Of a stretch of DNA of 5,540 nt, positions 1-5,540 are shown one piece after another (positions within the stretch are counted from its first letter, which is position 1; every line of letters begins with the position of its first letter). The stretch lies in NCBI GenBank assembly GCA_003566935.1, contig PXBM01000264.1, positions 1-5,540 of the forward strand. Direction: 5' to 3'. The translations under genes were made by a program, and so were the position numbers. Below the pieces are notes generated by a model that saw nothing but the letters and a program-made list of their open reading frames with translations, ran no database searches and had not been told where the DNA came from. This DNA comes from Syntrophomonadaceae bacterium (GTDB lineage Bacteria; Bacillota; Dethiobacteria; DTU022).

Positions 1-2
1 CA

Positions 3-1181
3 TTAACTGTCGGTGTGTAAACGCTTTCTAACCTGATCCATGTAATAATTATATGACGCTTCAACTTCTCCCATATAATCCCCTGCAAACTTTTCACGAA
101 AAGCAGAAGCCAACTCCCAGGCTGCAACTGCCTCTGCTACAACTGCTGCTGCCGGAACGGCACAGATATCTGATCTCTCGGTCGCTCCCTTAACCTCTTC
201 GCCGCTAACCCAGTCTATGCTGGCCATCGGTTGAGACATGGTCGGGATCGGTTTCATGGCCGCACGCATAACCAGGGGCTGGCCATTACTAATACCGCCC
301 TCAAGACCACCGGCCCGGTTAGACCCGCGGGTAATACTACCACTTTCGGATTCCATCTGTAAAGGATCATGGACCTTCGACCCCGGTTCGGCCGCACTCT
401 GGAAACCAAGTCCAATTTCGGCTCCTTTAAATCCCTGAATACTCATTAATGCTCCAGTCAGGCGACCATCCAGCCGACGATCCCACTGAACATGACTGCC
501 CAGCCCCGGAGGCAAACCGGTAACGAAAATTTCAATCACGCCACCCAAAGTATCTCCATTTTTGCGGGCTTCTTCAATCGCGCTGATCATCTTTTTTTCT
601 GCATCGTCATCGGCGCATCGCAGGGGCGATGCTTCAATTTTATCAGCCAGTTCAGGAATGTTATAAGTCTCAACCCCGGTTTTAATTGGGCCGATACTGA
701 GAACATGGCTGTATACCTTGACCTTAAATTTTTCCAGTAATATGCGCCCCACACTGCCGACCGCTACCCTGATAGCAGTTTCACGAGCGCTGGAACGTTC
801 TAAAACCAGGCGCAGGTCATCATGATTGTACTTCAAGCCTCCGGCCAGGTCGGCGTGACCCGGGCGGGGGCGGGTTAGCCTGACTAAATCTTCCGGGGCA
901 GCGCCCTCTGCTGCCATCAGCTCCTGCCAGTTTTCCCAGTCACGGTTTTCAATCTGCAGGGTTAACGGGCTGCCTATAGTCTTGTTAAAGCGCAGGCCTG
1001 ATAATACCTTAACCCTGTCCTTTTCAATCGCCATTCTACCACCACGGCCGTATCCCTTCTGACGTCGTTCAAGATGTTTATTTATGTCTGCCAACCTGAG
1101 AAATAGACCTGCCGGCAAACCTTCTATGATTGCCGTAAGGCAGGGACCATGCGATTCACCGCCTGAAAGATAGCGCACCAT
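3..1181 (-). CDS. aroC: Chorismate synthase
   Basis: Cytosolic enzyme that converts 5-enolpyruvylshikimate-3-phosphate to chorismate, the last common step to the aromatic amino acids, folate and quinones; the family needs reduced FMN. The product is 392 residues, the usual size for the monofunctional bacterial enzyme. Family signatures run the full length: GESHG at 8-12 with H11, a GRGGRMAIE block near 45-53, RPRPGHADL at 104-112 with H109, RSSARETA near 129-136, SIQGFKGAEIG near 247-257, RGSNRAGGLEGG at 285-296 and ERSDICAVPA near 335-344. The two histidines fit the family's conserved acid/base pair. I chose the ATG at 1181 because the family begins (M)xRYLSGGESHG and a purine-rich ribosome site lies 5 nt upstream. 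A GTG at 1268 would add 29 residues with no family match, read inside ogt. It overlaps the 3' end of ogt by 26 bp, suggesting translational coupling. Stop is TAA. Identification is very secure. Confidence 0.97.
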   Translation of the reverse strand: MVRYLSGGESHGPCLTAIIEGLPAGLFLRLADINKHLERRQKGYGRGGRMAIEKDRVKVLSGLRFNKTIGSPLTLQIENRDWENWQELMAAEGAAPEDLVRLTRPRPGHADLAGGLKYNHDDLRLVLERSSARETAIRVAVGSVGRILLEKFKVKVYSHVLSIGPIKTGVETYNIPELADKIEASPLRCADDDAEKKMISAIEEARKNGDTLGGVIEIFVTGLPPGLGSHVQWDRRLDGRLTGALMSIQGFKGAEIGLGFQSAAEPGSKVHDPLQMESESGSITRGSNRAGGLEGGISNGQPLVMRAAMKPIPTMSQPMASIDWVSGEEVKGATERSDICAVPAAAVVAEAVAAWELASAFREKFAGDYMGEVEASYNYYMDQVRKRLHTDS

Positions 1182-1659
1182 TAAAACCCCCTTCCAGCTC
1201 AAGGAGCATTTCTTTCCAACCAGCCGGGCCGCTGAAACCGCCCAGCTTGCGATTACTCCCGATAACACGGTGACATGGGACTATGATCGGATGACGGTTT
1301 GCTGCGAGGGCCTGTCCGGCTGCCCGCCAGGCCAGGGGAGACCCGGCCAGTTCGGCCGCTTCCCGGTAAGAACAGGTCTGGCCCCAGGGAATCTTACTGA
1401 CTTTATTTAGCAGGGTGGTTGTAAAGCGGCCATATCCACTGTAGTCCAGGGGATATTCTGACCAGTCAACTGCTTCGCCGCTAAAATAGCGCTTGAAGTC
1501 CTCTGCCAGATCAGGCCAGGGTAGTTTTGCCGTCTCAACTTTTTCCGCCAACAATCGTCCGGGAAATAGTACTTCATAGATGCCGGTTTCGTTAAATGTA
1601 ATTATAAATTCGCCTTTAGAAGTATCTATAGTATCACAAAATAATTTTATATCGCTCAT
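1156..1659 (-). CDS. ogt: Methylated-DNA--[protein]-cysteine S-methyltransferase
   Basis: Suicide DNA-repair protein that transfers the alkyl group from O6-alkylguanine (and O4-alkylthymine) to its own cysteine. It is 167 residues from the chosen ATG, typical of Ogt/MGMT without an Ada regulatory domain. The C-terminal active-site domain is complete: PCHR at 128-131 with nucleophile C129, tyrosine Y98 in TCSYREAA, arginine finger R112 and N121 in the recognition helix, S143 in GGFSG and E156 near the end. Spacings between Y98, R112, N121 and C129 (14, 9, 8) equal those I recall for human AGT. Residues 1-75 are the variable N-terminal domain. A GTG at 1674 would add 5 residues, but it has no ribosome site before it, whereas the ATG at 1659 has AGGG 6 nt upstream. 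The start remains the least certain point. The gene follows a 137-bp gap after hisJ and overlaps aroC by 26 bp. ogt versus MGMT naming is by family only. Confidence 0.93.
   Translation of the reverse strand: MSDIKLFCDTIDTSKGEFIITFNETGIYEVLFPGRLLAEKVETAKLPWPDLAEDFKRYFSGEAVDWSEYPLDYSGYGRFTTTLLNKVSKIPWGQTCSYREAAELAGSPLAWRAAGQALAANRHPIIVPCHRVIGSNRKLGGFSGPAGWKEMLLELEGGFNGALSFRR
1187..1193 (-). promoter_or_regulatory. Ribosome binding site of aroC
   Basis: AAGGGGG lies 5 nt before the ATG at 1181, inside the ogt coding sequence. It departs from AGGAGG by a G in the central position, which could still pair with the anti-Shine-Dalgarno CCUCC through a G-U wobble. It supports the 1181 start over the longer GTG start at 1268. 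Confidence 0.6.
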
Positions 1660-1796
1660 ATTCAGCCCTGTCACCTTTCTAATAAGCCCTATCTAATCTT
1701 CCATATTCTTTTGTGGTAGCTTACTGAAGAGAACTGCACTTTATTCCCGCTTCATTTTCTTTAGCAGGCTGCGCAATTACAGCTAGAGAAAATGCG
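1660..1796. other. Intergenic gap between hisJ and ogt
   Basis: This is the only non-coding stretch of any size in the window. It is AT-rich and, read on the minus strand, shows no GC-rich hairpin followed by a T-run, so I see no intrinsic terminator for the his transcript. Candidate -10/-35 pairs on the minus strand match consensus at about three of six positions each, so no promoter can be called. The longest stem-like pairing found is CGCA/TGCG with a mismatch, too weak to count. Read-through from hisJ into ogt-aroC is possible. Confidence 0.6.
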
Positions 1797-2594
1797 TTAT
1801 ATAGCTACAGCTGACTGTATCCTGTTTTCGAAAACAGCCAGCTCCCGGTAACCGGCTGATCTTAACAAATCAATTGCTTCGGGGAAAAAACGGCCTACCT
1901 GTTCGGGACTGTGTGCATCAGAGCCCAGGCATAAAGGTATTCCGGCAGCACAGGCAAGTTCAAGCAGTCGCCGGTCCGGGTAGAAATCACCTACCGGGGC
2001 ATCCCTTCCGGCTGTATTTAGTTCAAAACAGGTACCGGTTTCTTTAAGGATTTTTACAATTTCCTGCCAGTGCTGTTCAAGCCCATTTTCAGGACGGTAG
2101 CCAAACTTTTTAACAACATCAATATGTCCTACCAGATCAAAGAGGTTGCTTCGGCAAAGTTTGCCCAACAGGTCAAAATATTTCCGATAAATTTCATCGA
2201 TGTTTCGTTCTTTATAAGTATCAGCATAAACCGGGTGTGTAAAATCCCAGTCTCCCAGGAAATGAATAGACCCAATCACATAATCAAAATTATATTTTTC
2301 CAGTAATGCCTTTACTTTATCTTCGGTTCCCGGTATATAATCAATTTCGATGCCCAGCTTAATTTTCACATCAGCAGAGTTTTTTTTCAAGTCATTAATG
2401 TCCCTGATATAAAGATCTAACTCTTCAGGTTCCATGGTTACCTGGTTGCGAGGTGTATAGCCCAGCAAACCGAGGGGAAAATGATCGGAAAAGCCTATCT
2501 CCGTCAATCCCTTACGCTCTGCTTCGGCCAGGTATTCCTGAGGGGTTCCCTGCGCATGACAACAGCGGGGAGTATGAAGGTGATAATCAATCAT
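1797..2594 (-). CDS. hisJ: Histidinol-phosphatase, PHP family (HisJ/HisK)
   Basis: Hydrolyses L-histidinol phosphate to histidinol, the step before HisD. It belongs to the metal-dependent PHP superfamily used by Bacillus and many Firmicutes, not the HAD type fused to HisB in enterobacteria. The 265-residue length matches the family. The trinuclear metal-site motifs are all present: H5 and H7 in DYHLHTP, H13 in CCHAQG, D37-H38 in GFSDHFP, E83 in GIEIDYIPG, H111 in GSIHF, H157 in VGHIDV, and D226 and H228 in GSDAHSP. The ATG overlaps the hisI stop by 8 bp, and AGGAG sits 7 nt upstream, inside hisI, so translation is probably coupled. Its place directly after hisI, along with a HisB that lacks a phosphatase domain, makes histidinol phosphate the likely substrate rather than another phosphoester. 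The gene is called hisJ or hisK depending on the source; in B. subtilis it is, as I recall, unlinked to the his operon. Stop is TAA. Confidence 0.93.
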   Translation of the reverse strand: MIDYHLHTPRCCHAQGTPQEYLAEAERKGLTEIGFSDHFPLGLLGYTPRNQVTMEPEELDLYIRDINDLKKNSADVKIKLGIEIDYIPGTEDKVKALLEKYNFDYVIGSIHFLGDWDFTHPVYADTYKERNIDEIYRKYFDLLGKLCRSNLFDLVGHIDVVKKFGYRPENGLEQHWQEIVKILKETGTCFELNTAGRDAPVGDFYPDRRLLELACAAGIPLCLGSDAHSPEQVGRFFPEAIDLLRSAGYRELAVFENRIQSAVAI

Positions 2595-2976
2595 CTAACT
2601 GCTCCTGGTTACTGAAACCGGAAAGAGAATTATAGAAGCAGGAATAACGTCCGGTGTGACAGGCTAATCCCGGACCTAGAGGTATAACCTTTACCAGCAA
2701 CGTATCGGCATCACAGTCGGCATAAATCGCCTTAACCTCAAAAATGTTGCCCGAGGTTTCCCCTTTTACCCAGTATTCCTGGCGGCTTCGGCTCCAAAAA
2801 CAAACTTTACCTTCTTTAAGAGTCCTTTTTACGGCCTCTTCATTCATATAGCCGACCATTAGCACTGCATCAGTCCGGACATCCTGTATTACTGCCGGAA
2901 GCAGGCCATTCTGATCATACTTGAGTTGATTTGTTTCAAGAGGTTGAAACTCCTCACCATTGTTTGTATCTCCCAT
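2587..2976 (-). CDS. hisI: Phosphoribosyl-AMP cyclohydrolase
   Basis: Opens the adenine ring of phosphoribosyl-AMP to give ProFAR, the third step of histidine synthesis. It is a 129-residue stand-alone PRA-CH domain. Visible signatures are DVRTDAVLMVGYMNEEA at 32-48, FWSRSRQEYWVKGETSGN near 60-77, the metal-binding DCDAD at 87-91 (D87, D89, D91), and GPGLACHTGRYSCFY at 101-115 with C106 and C113. C88, C106 and C113 match the zinc cysteines of the family. The protein ends about 14 residues after the last motif, so the PR-ATP pyrophosphatase (HisE) domain often fused at the C-terminus is absent, and no hisE follows. The first ~15 residues are a short, acidic, non-conserved tail. The ATG at 2976 has AGGAGG 6 nt upstream. 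It starts 17 nt after hisA and overlaps hisJ by 8 bp. No hisF lies between it and hisA, where that gene usually sits. Confidence 0.96.
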   Translation of the reverse strand: MGDTNNGEEFQPLETNQLKYDQNGLLPAVIQDVRTDAVLMVGYMNEEAVKRTLKEGKVCFWSRSRQEYWVKGETSGNIFEVKAIYADCDADTLLVKVIPLGPGLACHTGRYSCFYNSLSGFSNQEQLDD

Positions 2977-2982
2977 CTTTGT

Positions 2983-2988
2983 CCTCCT
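2983..2988 (-). promoter_or_regulatory. Ribosome binding site of hisI
   Basis: A perfect AGGAGG lies 6 nt before the hisI ATG, filling most of the 17-nt hisA-hisI spacer. It fixes the hisI start and shows that the short spacer is a complete, functional junction rather than a gene remnant. Confidence 0.8.
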
Positions 2989-2993
2989 GTCGC

Positions 2994-3713
2994 TTATTTA
3001 AAGACTGCCATGGCATCAGGCAGGGTTAACTGGTTTGAATAAAGGGCCTTGCCGATTATTACTCCTGTAACCCTGTTTGCGTATGGTTTTATAGACTCCA
3101 GATCATCTAGCGAGGAAATCCCGCCTGACATAATTACCTGCAGCGAAGTTTTTTCCAGCAGCACTTCAAGCCCTTTTAAATCAGGCCCCTGCATAGTTCC
3201 GTCTTTCTGGATATCGGTATAAATTATTTCTTTTACTCCCCACTCCTCGATACGAACAGCCAGGTCAACTGCCTTAATCGCGGAAGCTTCAGTCCAACCT
3301 TTAACAGCGGCAATCCCATCCCGGGCATCTATACCAACCAGGATCCTATCACTAAAATCTTCAACCAGCTGACTGGCAAGCTCGGGATTTTCAATGGCAA
3401 TAGTCCCTAAAATTATCCTTGAAACCCCGGCAGACATGGCTTTTTCAACCGCTTCCCTGGACCGTATACCCCCGCCCAACTGCAGCGGTATATGGACCTG
3501 TTCACCAATACTGCATATTACCTGGGCGTTTTTTGAGTGACCGGTAAAGGCTCCATCAAGATCTACCAGGTGCAGCATTTTAGCACCAAGCTGTTCCCAT
3601 TGCAGGGCAATATCAACAGGGTTGTTGCCGTAAACTGTCTCCCTTTCCGGATCCCCCTGATAAAGGCGGACACAGCGGCCCCGGTGTAAATCGATTGCAG
3701 GTATAACCAGCAA
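2994..3713 (-). CDS. hisA: ProFAR isomerase (HisA)
   Basis: TIM-barrel enzyme that isomerises ProFAR to PRFAR by an Amadori rearrangement, the step feeding IGP synthase. From the chosen TTG start it is 239 residues, normal for HisA. It begins MLVIPAIDL with catalytic D8. Further signatures are VRLYQGD at 15-21, GGGIRS at 80-85 (first phosphate loop), GIDARDG at 127-133 with second catalytic D129, YTDIQKDGTMQG at 165-176 with T166, and SGGIS at 196-200 (second phosphate loop). The IPAIDL start and VRLYQGD separate it from its paralogue HisF, which begins near IPCLDV. An ATG at 3788 would add 25 residues that run back into hisB and match no HisA N-terminus. The TTG has GAGGTGA 5 nt upstream, overlapping the hisB stop. 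It starts 10 nt after hisB with no room for hisH, and ends 17 nt before hisI with no room for hisF. Nothing suggests it takes over either missing function. Confidence 0.96.
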   Translation of the reverse strand: MLVIPAIDLHRGRCVRLYQGDPERETVYGNNPVDIALQWEQLGAKMLHLVDLDGAFTGHSKNAQVICSIGEQVHIPLQLGGGIRSREAVEKAMSAGVSRIILGTIAIENPELASQLVEDFSDRILVGIDARDGIAAVKGWTEASAIKAVDLAVRIEEWGVKEIIYTDIQKDGTMQGPDLKGLEVLLEKTSLQVIMSGGISSLDDLESIKPYANRVTGVIIGKALYSNQLTLPDAMAVFK

Positions 3714-3718
3714 TTCTT

Positions 3719-3725
3719 TCACCTC
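3719..3725 (-). promoter_or_regulatory. Ribosome binding site deciding the TTG start of hisA
   Basis: GAGGTGA ends 5 nt before a TTG codon at 3713 and overlaps the TGA stop of hisB (3724-3726). Its position, together with the family N-terminus IPAIDL starting three codons later, fixes TTG as the start. A GTG at 3722 lies within the site itself and is therefore unlikely to be used. The stop/ribosome-site overlap favours re-initiation by ribosomes ending hisB. Confidence 0.82.
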
Positions 3726-4314
3726 ATTCCAGATTGCCTTTGGTTGAAAGCACTTCATCAAATCCTTCAATTTTAGACGAAGCCTCATTCAGGGATCTGC
3801 CAGCTGCCTTAAAAGATGCTTCGATAATGTGGTGCTTATTCATGCCGTGGTTCATCATCAAGTGAAGATTAAACCGGCCTTCATTAACGAAGGCCTGCCA
3901 GAACTCCCTGAAAAGCTCTGTATCCATCGTCCCAACCAGGCCTGCAGGCAAAGAAAAATCATAGTGCAGGTACGGCCGACCGGAAAGGTCAGTTACTGCC
4001 GTCACCAGGGCTTCATCCATCGGAACTATACTATAGCCATATCGTTTAATGCCCTTTTTGTCTCCTAAAGCTTGCTGCCAGGCACGACCAAGGCAAATAC
4101 CGACATCTTCAACCAGGTGGTGCCCGTCTACCTCCAGGTCCCCCTTTGCCTTCAGGTTAAGATCAAAAAAACCATGCCGGCACATGAGGTTAAGCATATG
4201 ATCGAAAAAGGGCAGCCCCGTTTCAATCACAGCTTTGCCGCTGCCGTCCAGATTTATTTCAAGTGCAACTTCAGTTTCCGCTGTACTGCGATTAATTTTT
4301 GCTTTTCTGCTCAT
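3724..4314 (-). CDS. hisB: Imidazoleglycerol-phosphate dehydratase
   Basis: Dehydrates imidazole glycerol phosphate to imidazole acetol phosphate; a manganese enzyme that the family assembles as a 24-mer. The 196-residue protein is the monofunctional form, without the N-terminal HAD phosphatase domain of enterobacterial HisB. The two halves each carry the metal motif: FFDHML at 36-41 (H39), DGHHLVED at 63-70 (H65, H66, E69), then an LH at 150-151 and KHHIIEASFKA at 160-170 (H161, H162, E165). The C-terminus ends in the family's STKG-type tail. The ATG at 4314 has AAGGAGG 7 nt upstream, and the first 23 bp overlap the 3' end of hisD. Ten nucleotides after its stop comes the hisA TTG, so the hisH gene expected between hisB and hisA is not there. 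The separate PHP phosphatase downstream fits this monofunctional HisB. Confidence 0.97.
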   Translation of the reverse strand: MSRKAKINRSTAETEVALEINLDGSGKAVIETGLPFFDHMLNLMCRHGFFDLNLKAKGDLEVDGHHLVEDVGICLGRAWQQALGDKKGIKRYGYSIVPMDEALVTAVTDLSGRPYLHYDFSLPAGLVGTMDTELFREFWQAFVNEGRFNLHLMMNHGMNKHHIIEASFKAAGRSLNEASSKIEGFDEVLSTKGNLE

Positions 4315-5540
4315 CTTCCTGCCTCCTTAGCAATACAGCCCTGGCATGAGCTTCAAGCCCTTCGGCCCTGGCCAGTACAGCTATCTGATCTGCAGACTGC
4401 TGCAGGGCAGATGCTGAATAACTGATAACATGGGACCTTTTCAAAAAGTCGTTTACACCCAATGGAGAAGCATAACGGGCTGCCGCACCGGTGGGTAGAA
4501 CATGGTTTGATCCTGCCCAGTAATCCCCGACAGATTCAGGGGTATACTGCCCAATAAATATTGCCCCGGCACTTTTAATATAATCAAGGTAACGCCAGGC
4601 ACCATCAAGGTGTAGTTCAAGGTGTTCCGGGGAAAGCTGATTTACGGCCGGCCAGGCATGATCAAGATCGGGTATGAGAATAACCGCTCCCTGTTTTTTC
4701 AGAGATTGAATGGCAACCTCTTTTCGGGGCAGTGTTTCAAGCTGTTCTTCAAGGTTTTCAATAACACTCCGGGCTAACATTTCTGAAGGTGTTATTAAAA
4801 TTGACCGGGAAAGCGGGTCATGCTCGGCCTGCGATAAGAGGTCGGCAGCAATGTAGGCCGGCTTAGCAGCTTCATCTGCCACTATGACAATCTCACTGGG
4901 ACCGGCCAGCATATCAATGCCAACCTGCCCGTAAACTTCCCGTTTAGCAAGCGTCACAAAGATATTACCTGGCCCGACAATTTTTTGCACTGCCGGTATT
5001 GACTCAGTTCCGTAAGCCATCGCCGCCACGGCCTGTGCCCCTCCCACCTTGTATACAGCCGTTGCCCCGGCTTCACGGGCTGCCGCAAGGGTTAAGCTGT
5101 TAACGGCACCACTGCTATCAGGAGGGGTGCAAAGATAAATTTCCGAAACCCCGGCCACACGAGCCGGAATTACTGTCATCAGGACTGACGAGGGGTAGGC
5201 AGCCGTTCCGCCTGGAATGTATGCTCCTGCCCTTTGCAGCGCCATGGTGCGCTGACCTGCCACCCAACCCGGCCCGCTTTCCCACCAGTTATTTTCCAAC
5301 TGGTGACGGTGAAATCGTTCAATGTTATTCATTGCCTGCCTGACAGCTTCCATCAGAAAAGGATCTACACTTTCAGCTGCCTGAATCAGCTCTTCCTCAC
5401 TGACCCTGAGCTGCTTGACCCTGGCCTGATCAAATTTTTCCGTATAATCAAAAAGTGCAGTATCACCATTCTGCCTGACATTTTCTATTATTTTTAGAAC
5501 TTCAGAGCGTTCGGCTGAATAGGCATCCAGGGAAACAGCG
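4292..5540 (-). CDS. hisD: Histidinol dehydrogenase, 5' end outside the window
   Basis: Zinc- and NAD-dependent enzyme that oxidises histidinol to histidine in two steps, the end of the pathway. The frame is open to the right edge: 415 full codons are visible and, compared with E. coli HisD (434 residues), about 20 N-terminal residues lie outside. The first visible part contains the family stretch ENVRQNGDTALFDYTEKFD. Numbering from the first full visible codon, the NAD-site motif GAYIPGGTAAYPSS is at 105-118 and VGPGNIFV at 188-195. Zinc ligands are Q237 and H240 (SQAEHD), D339 (VGDYWAG) and H398 (EAHAR); the catalytic pair is E305-H306 (SPEHLEL). Spacing between these matches E. coli Q259, H262, E326, H327, D360 and H419 to within one residue. 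The methionine at 5353 is internal, not a start. It overlaps hisB by 23 bp. No hisC lies between hisD and hisB. Confidence 0.97.
   Translation of the reverse strand, partial: AVSLDAYSAERSEVLKIIENVRQNGDTALFDYTEKFDQARVKQLRVSEEELIQAAESVDPFLMEAVRQAMNNIERFHRHQLENNWWESGPGWVAGQRTMALQRAGAYIPGGTAAYPSSVLMTVIPARVAGVSEIYLCTPPDSSGAVNSLTLAAAREAGATAVYKVGGAQAVAAMAYGTESIPAVQKIVGPGNIFVTLAKREVYGQVGIDMLAGPSEIVIVADEAAKPAYIAADLLSQAEHDPLSRSILITPSEMLARSVIENLEEQLETLPRKEVAIQSLKKQGAVILIPDLDHAWPAVNQLSPEHLELHLDGAWRYLDYIKSAGAIFIGQYTPESVGDYWAGSNHVLPTGAAARYASPLGVNDFLKRSHVISYSASALQQSADQIAVLARAEGLEAHARAVLLRRQEDEQKSKN
4322..4328 (-). promoter_or_regulatory. Ribosome binding site of hisB
   Basis: AAGGAGG lies 7 nt before the hisB ATG, within the last codons of hisD. 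It fixes the start of hisB and, with the 23-bp overlap, points to coupled translation of hisD and hisB. Confidence 0.78.

Noticed and set aside
1..3. ATG on the minus strand overlapping the aroC stop as TAATG, possibly the start of another coupled gene such as a further aromatic-pathway enzyme.
   Set aside because: Only the start codon is in the window and there is no clear ribosome site before it, so no gene can be supported.
492..740. Open frames on the plus strand, such as those at 238-438, 492-740, 2070-2306, 3829-4068, 4072-4425 and 5234-5497.
   Set aside because: All lie antisense to strongly conserved enzyme genes, show no recognisable domains, and are explained as shadow frames.
1182..1268. 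A 29-residue N-terminal extension of aroC from a GTG at 1268.
   Set aside because: It is antisense-free but out-of-frame reading within ogt, has no match to chorismate synthase N-termini, and the ATG at 1181 has both a ribosome site and the family start.
1660..1674. A GTG start for ogt at 1674, five codons upstream of the ATG.
   Set aside because: There is no ribosome site at proper spacing before the GTG, while AGGG lies 6 nt before the ATG at 1659. It is kept only as a lesser alternative.
1796..1801. TATAAC on the minus strand at the end of hisJ as a -10 box for ogt-aroC.
   Set aside because: It matches five of six consensus bases, but no -35-like hexamer lies 16-18 bp upstream, and the region is AT-rich enough for such a match by chance.
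1805..1818. Small inverted repeat TACAG-CTGA-CTGTA near the 3' end of hisJ.
   Set aside because: A 5-bp stem inside coding sequence without a following T-run is expected by chance and is not a credible terminator or operator.
4292..5353. hisD starting at the methionine at 5353 as a 353-residue protein.
   Set aside because: The frame stays open to the right edge and the 62 codons upstream encode the conserved HisD N-terminal region, so this methionine is internal.

Overview
The window is a compact, single-strand block of biosynthetic genes, all transcribed on the minus strand, so transcription runs from the right edge to the left. In that order it holds hisD (5' end cut off by the window edge), hisB, hisA, hisI and a PHP-type histidinol-phosphatase (hisJ/hisK). 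A 137-bp gap follows, then an O6-methylguanine-DNA methyltransferase (ogt) and chorismate synthase (aroC). Every gene is intact apart from the hisD truncation, and every product belongs to a well-known family. No mobile element, CRISPR array, RNA gene, integrase or defence system is visible.

The window suggests a Gram-positive, Firmicutes/Clostridia-type bacterium of middling GC content (inference). The grounds are a monofunctional HisB (dehydratase only, no fused phosphatase), a PHP-family histidinol-phosphatase in place of the enterobacterial HAD type, AGGAGG-like Shine-Dalgarno sequences before most genes, a TTG start codon, and strict co-orientation. I cannot name a genus from the sequence alone.

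Right part (1797-5540): the histidine cluster. The genes abut or overlap: hisD/hisB overlap by 23 bp, hisB/hisA are 10 bp apart, hisA/hisI 17 bp apart, and hisI/hisJ overlap by 8 bp. This indicates one translationally coupled transcript. The visible enzymes cover PR-AMP hydrolysis (HisI), ProFAR isomerisation (HisA), IGP dehydration (HisB), histidinol-phosphate dephosphorylation (HisJ) and the final two-step oxidation (HisD). Both subunits of IGP synthase, HisH and HisF, are missing from their usual slots (hisB-[hisH]-hisA-[hisF]-hisI), and the remaining genes close up over both slots with no remnant. HisE and HisC are also not in the visible part. Since HisA makes the substrate of IGP synthase and HisB consumes its product, this activity should be encoded elsewhere. 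This is the most notable feature of the window.

Left part (3-1659): ogt overlaps the start of aroC by 26 bp, forming a second coupled pair of a DNA-repair gene and the last enzyme of the shikimate pathway. The 137-bp gap before ogt has no convincing terminator or promoter, so the pair may be read through from the his genes or use its own weak promoter; the sequence does not decide this. Otherwise this is an ordinary housekeeping region, and I did not find an undescribed system in it.
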